Origin: Plutella xylostella
Lineage: Eukaryota; Arthropoda; Insecta; Lepidoptera; Plutellidae
Length of the DNA stretch: 64,000 bases
Assembly (NCBI RefSeq): GCF_932276165.1
Contig: NC_063986.1
Coordinates: 12,164,501-12,228,500 of the forward strand
Direction of reading: 5' to 3'
The notes under the pieces were generated by a model. It searched no databases and was not told the DNA's origin. It was given only the letters and a program-made list of their open reading frames with translations. Numbering within the stretch: the first letter of the stretch is position 1; every line of letters begins with the position of its first letter. Made by a program: the position numbers and the translations under genes. Shown one piece after another: positions 21,961 to 31,192 of the stretch.

Positions 21961-23169
21961 CCTGTTAGGGCATATTGTCAGTCCTTTTACTCGTGCGCTC
22001 TTTGGATCAGATATACGCAGAAGGCTTTAGTGCGCTACGCGTCCAGTACAATAATGCATTCAGGGTGATGCTGGCTGGGGCTGCCTCGATTCTGTAGTGC
22101 ATCAGGTATGTTTGCGGAGGCACGCGTGGACGGATTTTACGCTATTGTGCACAAACGCATTGCATCACTGATGTGCAGGTTTCGTGGTAGCCCGAACAGC
22201 ATTCTGTCTACTCTGGCAGATAAAATTGACAGCCCATTTGCTAGACACTGGGTGGGTGTATAGTGCCACAAACTTATCTGTTCCTGTGAGAGCGAACTAA
22301 ATTGGTCCATACCTAACGTGACCATTTATTTTTTTTGTCAGAGCGGGACACCTGCGGATTTATGTTGCAAAAAAACTTATATAGGTATTAATTACAATTT
22401 TTATGTAGTCTATGTAGGGAATTAAATGTCGTACGAGATTTCCACCGAGCGAGATCTCGCGAGACCTGGCAAATTACGGGATCTCGCGAGATTGGAAGAA
22501 CCGCTATTAAAACATAATGCAAATGCTTATTTTTAGTAGGTACTAGTAACTGACACAATGTTGCTTAGTTATAAAACAAAAGTGACTTTTATTAAAAAAA
22601 TTAATGAAAATATTATTTTGTCTCAAACTCCAATAAATAAAATGTTTATGTCTATAATTATTACACTCTCTATTATGTTACGGCTATCAGTTCAAATTTA
22701 TGCAATATTGGTAAAAAAAAACATTATCTATATTTAGTATTATGTAAATTTATTACTTAACTTTTAACAATTAGGAGTAATAGGAACATTAGTTATTTTT
22801 AATAAAAACAAAAACTTAACTTCACAAGTTCTTAAATAAATGTAGTGAGATTGTATTAATCAAATAAAAGAATTTCAGAAGAGAAGTCAGATCAAGTTAT
22901 CAAGGTACGGAAAGTCAAGTTAATTTTTGTGAAAATTATTTCGATTCTGAAGACTTAACTAAATTCTAATTTTAGAGCTGTCAAAACCTTATTGTATTTG
23001 TTTAAAATTCGACTCTATGTGTGTTTCCATAATTGTCATTTTTTCCAGCTTTTTAGCAAAATTTATAGTTTTACAGCGTTAAAATTAGAATTTCTCCCTT
23101 CGAATCGACATTATTTTCTCAAAAAACTTATCATGTCGAGAGAATACACATCAATACACACGCACATTA

Positions 23170-24032
23170 CATCCACGATCTGGATGTAATGTGCAATGGA
23201 CTACCTGTCCCACAAGTTGACCAAGTGAGATACTTGGGCTTCACGGTGGACAGCGCGCTCACTTGGTCGGCACACATTGACCTCGCCTGTGGACGGCTAG
23301 CGTCAGCTTGCTTTGCCCTGTCACGTCTAACGCCTAGTTTATCATTTGACAACTTAAAAAAAGCGTACTACGGCTACTTCCACTCCATCCTAACTTATGG
23401 AATAGACGTGTGGGGTGATGCAACTGACGCTGATAAAATTTTTAAAAAACAAAAAAGAGCTGTGCGTATAATTGCTGGGACTCCCTGGGACCATCCCGCA
23501 AGAGAATTGTTTGTACAGTACAAAATACTAACTGCACCATGTCTTTATATATTAGAAGTAGCAAAGTATGCGAGACGGAACCTTAGCAAACTACAAGTAA
23601 TCGGTGACACTCACAACATAAACACTAGGCAGCGCCACCGCCTGTGCACGCCCGCGAGGAGACTCGCCAAGTCTGACAAGACGCTGGGCGTGCTGGCCCC
23701 CAAGGTGTACAACGCTCTGCCTAGTGACATTAAGTCTGCCCCGAGTGACGCTGTATTCATTGGCAAGCTCAAAAAGTTGTTGGTTGGTATGGCCTGTTAC
23801 TCCACTAGTGAATTTTTCAATAATGTATCATTAGCCAATGAGGTAACTACGATATAGTTAAGTAACTGTTTTTATAACTATAATGTGTCCTGTTATGTAC
23901 ATAGGTACTTGTAAGCCTTTACTTTTATACTGTACCTACTTACTCATCCTCTTTTTTATTATTACTATATGACGTGTAAATTGTTGAATTTATGAATAAA
24001 TGATTGAAATTGAAATTGAAATTGAAATTGAA
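23170..24032 (+). mobile_element. 5'-truncated LINE with inverted 5' junction and (TTGAAA)n tail
   Basis: The RT C-terminal fragment is open from 23189 to 23857 (222 codons) and is followed by a short 3' UTR and five TTGAAA units at 24004-24032. At its 5' junction GCACATTACATCC (23162-23174) is followed 7 bases later by its exact inverse complement (23182-23194), a typical scar of aberrant 5'-end joining. Confidence 0.75.
23189..23857 (+). pseudogene. LINE reverse transcriptase C-terminal fragment
   Basis: The frame covers the post-catalytic region of a jockey/CR1-like RT. VRYLGFTVDSALTWSAHID matches the conserved Y-L-G-x-x-x-D block, followed by YYGYFHSILTYGIDVWG, KQKRAVRIIAG and RHRLCTPARRLAK. 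The YADD motif and the endonuclease lie upstream of the truncation and are absent. The frame is intact over its length, so the insertion is relatively young, even though it is the innermost layer of the nest. It has no independent coding function. Confidence 0.75.
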
Positions 24033-24994
24033 TCATCTGATTTTGCATTAAATACACGTCGTCACGCTGCATTTGTCGATCTCGTTATCTCGCGAGATCC
24101 CGGCCATATTTAACGAGATTGAAACTCGTTAAATTTCGTACGAGATCTCGCGAGTTCGGGATCTCGGCGGGACGAGATTGCATTCCCTAGTCTATGTGAG
24201 AAGTAAGAAGCTGTCTCAAGTGATTAATGCAAAATGTAGGTAATTTAAATTATCGTTTGGCCTGTTTATGAAAGCGGGACATTTTTGCCCTCGCGGGGGA
24301 CAGCGGGACGGACAGCTTGAAAGCGGGACTGTCCCGCCGAAAGCGGGACGTATGGTCACCTTATCCATACCTCATTACTTACTAATGAATTTCATATTGA
24401 CATGACATAGATTATATGGACCAATTTAGTTCGCTCTCACCGGAACAGATAAGTTTGTGGCACTATACAATTGTACATCTAAATCTTGTCACATCTCATC
24501 ATCGTCATCAAAAAAAAAAAAAAACTCAAAATTTTTTATTCATCGTAAAAATATAAAATTTTCTGATGAACGTCAATTTTTACAAACTACTCTCCGTTCG
24601 GATAAGGGGGGCTCTTTCTGTCTAAGGAGAAGAACGGAGGCAAGAAACTCCTGAGCCATCTTTTAAAAAAAAAGACTTAATACTAGTTAGTATACAATAC
24701 TTATAAGCTTAATAATAATAATTATAATAATATGAGCAGAGCTAACTATTTATCACAGCCATGCATTAACATCCTCTAAGAATCATCATCATCATTGTTT
24801 GTTTTTATTTTATTTTTTGTTTTTTTTTTGTTTGCCTATCTTTTTTACTTGCATGCCTTTTGTAATTATTAGTTCAGTATGTTTTGGTGTAGGTATTTAG
24901 TTAGTTTTTAATGTTTTTATGTTCTTGAAATTACTATTATTATTTTTTGTATAGTGTGTGTTTTTTATATGGATCTTGATATCCGAAATAAAGA

Positions 24995-25030
<36 letters not shown>

Positions 25031-25033
<3 letters not shown>

Positions 25034-25737
25034 TTTCATTTTCATTTTCATTTTCATTTTCATTTTCATTTTCATTTTCATTTTCATTTTCATTTTCATT
25101 TTCATTTTCATTTTCATTTTCATTTTCATTTTCATTTTCATTTTCATTTTCATTTTCATTTTCATTTTCATTTTCATTTTCATTTTCATTTTCATTTTCA
25201 TTTTCATTTTCATTTTCATTTTCATTTTCATTTTCATTTTCATTTTCATTTTCATTTTCATTTTCATTTTCATTTTCATTTTCATTTTCATTTTCATTTT
25301 CATTTTCATTTTCATTTTCATTTTCATTTTCATTTTCATTTTCATTTTCATTTTCATTTTCATTTTCATTTTCATTTTCATTTTCATTTTCATTTTCATT
25401 TTCATTTTCATTTTCATTTTCATTTTCATTTTCATTTTCATTTTCATTTTCATTTTCATTTTCATTTTCATTTTCATTTTCATTTTCATTTTCATTTTCA
25501 TTTTCATTTTCATTTTCATTTTCATTTTCATTTTCATTTTCATTTTCATTTTCATTTTCATTTTCATTTTCATTTTCATTTTCATTTTCATTTTCATTTT
25601 CATTTTCATTTTCATTTTCATTTTCATTTTCATTTTCATTTTCATTTTCATTTTCATTTTCATTTTCATTTTCATTTTCATTTTCATTTTCATTTTCATT
25701 TTCATTTTCATTTTCATTTTCATTTTCATTTTCATTT
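25031..25737. repeat. (CATTTT)n array, 707 bp, about 118 units
   Basis: This is an essentially perfect hexanucleotide run between the LINE tail (ATT)n and the truncated BEL element. Its open frames in several phases are artefacts of a repeat without stops. It may have grown from a LINE tail or marks the breakpoint that removed the 5' part of the BEL element. Confidence 0.97.
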
Positions 25738-27363
25738 GTTGTTTAGTTGGCTTTCCGAGCCCATCGAGAAGTGGCCTACATTTCAACTACCCAAAACGGA
25801 AATAACGTTACCCGAAACTGAACAAGAGACACATTGTAATATAAGTACAAACAAGTCAAGCGAGTTAATTACAAACTTAATAAAAAAATATTCTAACTTA
25901 AATAAACTCAATCGAGTATTTGTTTACATGCGAAGATTCATTCACAACTCTAGACATCCGAACAATAGAATAGTCGGGGTCTTATCAGTAGATGAAATGC
26001 GACATGCGTTGCTCGAATTAATTAGATTTGCACAAACAGAATCGTTCCAAATGGAGTACAACTGTACAAGTTACTAAAAAATAGTAAACAACTACCACAA
26101 ACATCAAACATATTGTGTTTGAAACCATTTATGGAAAATGGGATTATTCGAGTAGGGGGACGCCTGGAACAGTCCTCATACAATTACGATAAAAAACACC
26201 CAATACTTCTACATCACTCACACACACTAACAATTCTTATAATGCGTGGAGAACACATAAGATTAATGCATGCAGGGCCACAGTTATTACTTTTATCTGT
26301 CCGCGAGAGATATTGGCCGACACACGGTAAGATCGTCGCTAATAAGGTTGTACGAGAATGTATAACGTGCTTCAGGAACAGTCCGAAGATCTACTCACCG
26401 ATAATGGGTAATTTACCAAGGTCAAGAGTAACTCCAGCACCGCCCTTCCTCACAATTGGCATTGATTATGCAGGACCCTTTGCGGTGAGGGACAAAAGGG
26501 GGCGTGGTTACAGGTCATACAAATGTTACATAGCAATTTTTATTTGTTTTTCGACAAAGGCAATTCACTTAGAGTTAGTTTCAGGTCTAGAAACTCAGCT
26601 CTTCCTGTCTGCGCTGCGAAGGTTTACGTCCAGGCGAGGTATACCAAAAACAATAGTGAGTGATAATTCCACTACCTTTCATGGGGCCAATAACGAATTA
26701 TGTGCAATTTATAAATTTATCGACGAATGTTCGAGCGAAATAATAGCTTCTTGTGCAAATGAGGGAATAAATTGGAAATTTATACCTGTCTACACTCCAC
26801 ACATGGGGGGTTTGTACGAGGCGGCCGTTAAAAGCTGTAAATTTCATCTTAAACGAGTTCTAGGCCAAGCCCTATTAACCTACGAAGAATTTAGTACTAT
26901 ACTTACCCAGGTGGAAGGTATCTTGAACTCTCGTCCGCTCTGCCCTTTACCAAATTCGGATACAGACGAGATATCAGTTTTAACGCCAGCTCATTTCCTG
27001 ATTGGTAGGACACTTATCTCATTGCCCGACTACGAATATGAACATGTACCTACAAACCGCTTATCTCACTACCAACAGCTGCAGCAGATCCAATGCGACT
27101 TCTGGAGAAGATGGTCAAGAGACTACATAGGACTGCTTCAAGAACGCACGAAATGGAGAAGCTGCAAGGGTGCCGGACTCGACGTGGGTACCATTGTGCT
27201 GATCAAAGATGACCGACTGCCGCCCTGCCAGTGGAGGCTGGGACGCATCGTCGGCTGCTGCCCGGGTCGCGACGGCATCACGCGGGTCGCAGAGATGCGC
27301 ACGGCGCGTGGAATAATCAAGAGAGCATTCAACAATATCTGTCCATTACCGATTACATGTTAA
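25738..27363 (+). pseudogene. BEL/Pao pol remnant: pre-integrase and integrase
   Basis: The segment 25738-26077 encodes the pre-integrase stretch that starts at WLSEPIEKWPTFQ. A small frameshift near 26060 moves the frame to the 416-codon run at 26113-27363. That run has an H-H-C-C zinc-binding region (HIRLMHAG ... CITC). The integrase core has its three acidic residues in GIDYAGPF, VSDNSTTF and GGLYEAAVK. The C-terminal domain typical of BEL/Pao elements contains FWRRWSRDYI and GRIVGCCPGRDG. Integrase would insert cDNA into the chromosome, but without RT and Gag and with a frameshift this copy is not autonomous. The stop at 27363 is at the expected end of pol. Confidence 0.85.
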
Positions 27364-27753
27364 AATGCCTTTTATTGTAACAATCAAATAACTTATAACT
27401 AGTTAAATCTCATTTAATACCCGTATAGTTCAGTTTTAACAATTTTGGTCTATTAGTTACCGATAATATGATAGGTTGTGGAATATTTTAGCTTACACAT
27501 TAAATAAAGGTTAGGCTTCAATATTGTAAATAGTTCGTAGTCGTTAGGATTTAGATTCGAAATTTAAATATTAAAAATACAAATAAGTAACTACTTAATA
27601 TAAATCTGTTATATTAGTACCATCTAACTATTGAATTAAACGTGCTAATAACATGAGTTTCATTTCCTTAGATAGGTAGGTAATAACAGATAAATAAATT
27701 ATTATTTGGGTATACAAATAACTAGTTTCTAATTAGAATCTTGGGGCGCAGCA

Positions 27754-28060
27754 TGTTAACTGTGTTAACAATGTATTAGCGCCATCTATAAATTAGAAGG
27801 TTTAACTACTTAGTTTCCTATGTAAACACAGCGTTATCTCGCAGGCTACTTGCATAGATCGATTATTAAGCATTTCTACACTATTAAGTTCCTATACATC
27901 CTGCTAGATGGCGCAGTGTCGGGGGTGGTGGTAGCATATAAGCCGCTACAGGCGGAGTCTCGGCCTCTTTCCACGGGACCTCGCTGTACAAGCAACAATA
28001 AACTAGTATCCAGTATTACCAACACGCGGTTTCCTTCACATCCACAAGTCATCCCCTACA
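27754..28060 (+). repeat. BEL/Pao 3' LTR abutting telomeric DNA
   Basis: The LTR runs TGTTAACTGTG ... CCCCTACA, 307 bp with TG/CA ends, preceded by a purine-rich primer-like GGGGCGCAGCA. It contains a TATA-like CATATAAG near 27935 and AATAAA near 27997. The next bases, from 28061, are GTTAGGTTAGG. The 5' LTR is not in the window, so the boundaries rest on the TG/CA ends and motifs. Confidence 0.7.
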
Positions 28061-28073
28061 GTTAGGTTAGGTT
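28061..28073 (+). repeat. Innermost telomeric repeats (two TTAGG units)
   Basis: GTTAGGTTAGGTT separates the BEL LTR from the poly(T) of TRAS copy A. It is the most centromere-proximal telomeric repeat in the window. The final TT is the primer end used by TRAS. Confidence 0.85.
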
Positions 28074-28218
28074 TTTTTTTTTTTTTTTTTTAATTGAAAT
28101 CTTTATTTACTGACGCTATTTATTGTGCGTCAACCTTTAAACTTTTAATTATTATATCACTTTTTATACATATACAAAAATAATTAAGATTTCTTTTATC
28201 AATTTCTATTAGCAATAG

Positions 28219-28305
28219 GTAGGGGGAAAATCCGTCATGGACGCCTGGGAAGCGAAGACCCAGGTAGTGCCGGACTCTTACCGGCTAAAAACCCCCTACC
28301 TTTTA
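28219..28305 (-). promoter_or_regulatory. Branched 3'-UTR RNA structure, copy A
   Basis: On the sense RNA an outer stem GGTAGGGGG/CCCCCTACC encloses hairpin 1, GCCGG/CCGGC, and hairpin 2, CCTGGG/CCCAGG. The layout is the same as in copy D and in the SART elements, but with different paired bases. It is probably the signal bound by the element's own reverse transcriptase. Confidence 0.65.
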
Positions 28306-28716
28306 TCATTAAGTATTAATTTAAAACATTATTATAATTTAAATCATTTTCCATAATAAAATCGATATGAAGAAGTATACAATACACAAAATGATACAGT
28401 AACAAATTAAAACAGTATAAAGAAAAGAAACAATAGAAGAAAACAATGTAGAAACAGAAGAATAAAGTTTAAGAGACAGTAAGTTAAAGTTACATTAAAA
28501 TTTACATAATAACAATAATAATGCATTAAAACATAATATAATGCATCATTCATATAATTAACATTTACAAATTACAATAAATAGATATAAATTAAATTCA
28601 TTAAATCTATCACTAATTATTTCAGAAATTACAATTAAATAAATTAAAGCTTATTATTACAACTTTTTATTTACAAACAACTTAATTTATTATACTAAAA
28701 TTATCACAGTTTATTA

Positions 28717-30513
28717 TCACCTGGTCCTATTCGCACCGTTTGCTTGCTTTACGACATTTAAGGCAAAACCCATAAACACTGATCGTGTGGATTCATTGGC
28801 CATGAGAGCAGGGAATTCCTCACTTCTTATTCTTCTTTTGACCTTTTGTTCGCAGTCAAACCTAGCAGATCTAAACCTAGGGCATTCCTCCAACAGGTGT
28901 TCTATGGTCTCCGGAGTCTCATCGTCACAAGAGCAGGATGGGCTCTCGGAGAGTTTGAACCTGTGGAGGTACGCTCGAAAGCCACCGTGTCCAGTCCAGA
29001 GCTGCGCCTTGGTGTTGCACATTGTGAAGGAACCAAGGATTTTGTAGGCTGACGTGACATTTGGGAAGAACAAGAAGGTGACTCGGCCAGTGGAGGAGGT
29101 TGCGTACCTCTCCTGCGATTGCTTCGTCGTCTCCCATCTAATTGCATATTTTGCATGAGAGAGGGGAAACGAACTGTACGCTGCCGAGTCTTTTCGAGTT
29201 AATGCTGCTCTCTTGGCCAACTCATCAGCCCTTTCATTGCCAGGGATCCCGATGTGAGCTTTGACCCAATAAAACGCAACATCACCCCCAGCCCCTTTTA
29301 GATCTTCTATCTTTTTTCTAATTTCGTAGGCCAGGGGATGGGTTGATGATGGGTCCCTCAGCAACTCCAGTGCAGATCTAGAGTCGCTGAGTATATTGCC
29401 TCGTTTCTCATGGGGCTCCCTGGCGATAAGATTCAGTGCCCTTGAAATTGCCACCAGTTCGGCCTGGAACACCGAGTTGTAATTTTCCAGTCTGAAGGCG
29501 ATTGTTTTACACTCGTTGCCATTTCTCCACAGAGTCACCGCACCTCCCACTTTATCCTCGATCTTACTGCCGTCTGTATAAACCATCGGCCAATCGTTCT
29601 CGATTTTTGAGAGCTCCTCCTCACTGGCGATTGTTTCGAAGGGTAACATAGCCCTTCGGGCTGGGTGTGGCAGTGAGAAGGTGCTCTCTCTTAGTTCAGG
29701 TGGTCGGCTTGGAAGGCCGATGAAGGGTTTTCCTCCTTTGACTTCATAAAGCTTAAAAACTTCTTCTGCTCTCAAGTCCAGAGGAAAAACCCTTGCCAAC
29801 AGGACGGCAGATGTAAGTGACGTGGTGCGGTGGGCCTTTGAAATTCTAATGGCAAAGGCCCTGGTGACTCTGTCGAGTACAGTCCGTGCGTATCGACACC
29901 GCGCAATAGGAGCCCAGACACATGCCGCATACAGAACAGTTGGTTCAATGATGGCAATGTAGAGCAGCCTGAGGATATCGGCATTTAAGCCCCACGTTGC
30001 TCTCGCCGCTCTAGATACCATCTGGAACCGAGCCATGGCCTTGCCGCAAACTTTATTAAGATGGCTCAAGAAATTAAGGTTCCTGTCTATTGTGAGACCC
30101 AGGACAGTTACTTCCCCCGACAGACTGATTTCGACTCCGTTTAGTCTCATCTGTGGGAGGTCGTATTTCAGTCGCCTAGTGACGACCATAGCCTGGGTCT
30201 TATGAGCAGCGAACTTCATCTTGGCCCTCTTTCCCCACTCAGACACGGCTTCCAGCCCCTCGTTTGTAATTCGTTCCAGCTCACCAGTACCATTTGCCGC
30301 TGCGATGATCAAAATGTCATCGGCAAATGCCTGTACGTGAGCTGAAAGTGAGTCGGAGCGCTGGAGCAAAGGGTCGAGTTGGATATTCCACAACAGAGGA
30401 CCGCATGTCGAGCCTTGGATGCAACCCTTATTGGTAGGTCTCTCCACCGCTGCACCAGCATATTTGACCTTAACCACCCTGTCATTTAGGTAGCTGCAGA
30501 GCAGTGTGTAGAG
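28717..30513 (-). pseudogene. TRAS ORF2 C-terminal part (RT, RNase H, zinc knuckle), copy A
   Basis: About 599 open codons start within the RT domain at LLCSYLNDRVVKVKY and include CIQGSTCGPLLWN and the catalytic FADD. A full RNase H domain follows, with its acidic set in YTDGSK, AELVA, SDSRSA and NERADELA. The C-terminal knuckle is CSCDDETPETIEHLLEEC. The endonuclease and the first half of RT are absent. The frame has no stops and differs from copy B at only a handful of positions, so it was inserted recently. Without endonuclease, ORF1 or a 5' UTR promoter it cannot act autonomously. Confidence 0.9.
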
Positions 30514-30519
30514 CACACT

Positions 30520-30611
30520 ACCTGACAGCCCGTACTGTCAGGTAGTGTCGGACTCTCACCGACTAAAACCCCTCCCTTTCCAGTCACCCCTGACATAATC
30601 AGGGACTTTGT
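30520..30611 (-). mobile_element. TRAS 3'-UTR scrap fused to copy A
   Basis: ACCTGACAGCCCGTACTG through GGGACTTTGT matches the 3' UTR of TRAS copy D, but the poly(T) and the first ~25 bases are missing. Its right edge is identical to that of the complete scrap at 36884-37007, so the two share one truncation event. Confidence 0.85.
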
Positions 30612-31015
30612 GGTTAGGTTAGGTTAGGTTAGGTTAGGTTAGGTTAGGTTAGGTTAGGTTAGGTTAGGTTAGGTTAGGTTAGGTTAGGTTAGGTTAGGTT
30701 AGGTTAGGTTAGGTTAGGTTAGGTTAGGTTAGGTTAGGTTAGGTTAGGTTAGGTTAGGTTAGGTTAGGTTAGGTTAGGTTAGGTTAGGTTAGGTTAGGTT
30801 AGGTTAGGTTAGGTTAGGTTAGGTTAGGTTAGGTTAGGTTAGGTTAGGTTAGGTTAGGTTAGGTTAGGTTAGGTTAGGTTAGGTTAGGTTAGGTTAGGTT
30901 AGGTTAGGTTAGGTTAGGTTAGGTTAGGTTAGGTTAGGTTAGGTTAGGTTAGGTTAGGTTAGGTTAGGTTAGGTTAGGTTAGGTTAGGTTAGGTTAGGTT
31001 AGGTTAGGTTAGGTT
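30612..31015 (+). repeat. (TTAGG)n telomeric array, about 81 units
   Basis: Perfect TTAGG repeats on the + strand, ending ...AGGTT where SART element C begins. Confidence 0.97.
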
Positions 31016-31192
31016 CCACGGACCTGCTTAGTTGTCTAAGTGGGAGGGGAGGTGAACCCCTACGTGGCGCGTCCCAGGTGGCGGATAGGGAGCCTCGGCT
31101 CTCTGCAACTACTACACTCGTACTAGTGACAGTGAGCCGAGGTTGAGTTTAACTCTCGCGGACCAAACACCAAGGTGGAGGAGTTCTAAATC
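31016..31192 (+). promoter_or_regulatory. SART 5' UTR with internal promoter role expected
   Basis: This 177-bp leader is shared with copy F at 61853-62029 (only a few differences). A full-length element that inserts into featureless TTAGG must carry its own promoter, so the start sequence CCACGGACC probably includes the initiator. No TATA box is seen. Confidence 0.4.

Larger units (their letters stand above)
22416..24188. mobile_element. Non-autonomous hAT-like element with CTCGCGAGAT palindromes
   Basis: The ends AGGGAATTAAAT and the complement of GCATTCCCT are flanked by a direct repeat, AGTCTATGT (9 bp as drawn, 8 if one base belongs to the terminus), at 22407-22415 and 24189-24197. GATCTCGCGAGAT palindromes cluster near both ends and look like transposase-binding sites. 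The interior contains a 5'-truncated LINE. Confidence 0.7.
22314..24363. mobile_element. Non-autonomous hAT element (GGTGACCAT ends), split by another hAT
   Basis: The ends are TAACGTGACCAT and the complement of a right end reading TAAGGTGACCAT. The 8-bp duplication TCCATACC is at 22306-22313 and 24364-24371. Short repeats of AAAGCGGGAC lie near the right end. No transposase is present, and a second hAT-like element (22416-24188) is inserted inside. Confidence 0.75.
22261..24465. mobile_element. Palindromic MITE with TA duplication, split by a hAT
   Basis: Arms of about 50 bp begin TAGTGCCACAAACTTATCTG on both ends (22261-22310 and complement of 24416-24465), flanked by TA at 22259-22260 and 24466-24467. 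Net of the inner insertion it is only about 150 bp. It interrupts the LINE 3' part and is itself interrupted by the hAT at 22314-24363. Confidence 0.75.
20965..25028 (+). mobile_element. Degraded LINE 3' half hosting a five-deep insertion nest
   Basis: The + strand segments 20965-21105, 21961-22258 and 24468-25028 belong to one LINE. The first encodes YLGHVLTKDLSDDLDMDRER. The second encodes RAYCQSFYSCALWIRYTQK and, after frameshifts, a 60-codon run from GLPRFC to FARHWVGV. The third is 3' UTR, ending in AATAAAG and an (ATT)n tail. The TIR element 21106-21960 sits in the first gap and the TA-MITE 22261-24465 in the second. These are post-catalytic RT sequences of a jockey/CR1-like LINE, and stops and frameshifts make it a pseudogene. 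Confidence 0.7.
25738..28060 (+). mobile_element. 5'-truncated BEL/Pao LTR retrotransposon with 3' LTR
   Basis: The end of pol, a ~390-bp non-coding region (27364-27753) and a 3' LTR survive. Gag, protease, reverse transcriptase, RNase H and the 5' LTR are missing because the element begins abruptly at the (CATTTT)n array. The right edge of the LTR abuts telomeric repeats. Confidence 0.85.
28074..30513 (-). mobile_element. TRAS-type telomeric LINE, copy A, 5'-truncated
   Basis: The minus-strand element has its poly(A) as poly(T) at 28074-28092, a 3' UTR to 28716, and ORF2 from mid-RT to the end. It is nearly identical to copy B over the shared part. Its 5' edge is abnormal: after GTGTAGAG (30513) it passes through a few unmatched bases straight into a scrap of a different TRAS 3' UTR instead of TTAGG. 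Confidence 0.9.

Noticed and set aside
24954..25805. Long open frames of alternating two-residue repeats on both strands
   Set aside because: They are translations of the (CATTTT)n array, which lacks stop codons in several phases. No real protein is implied.
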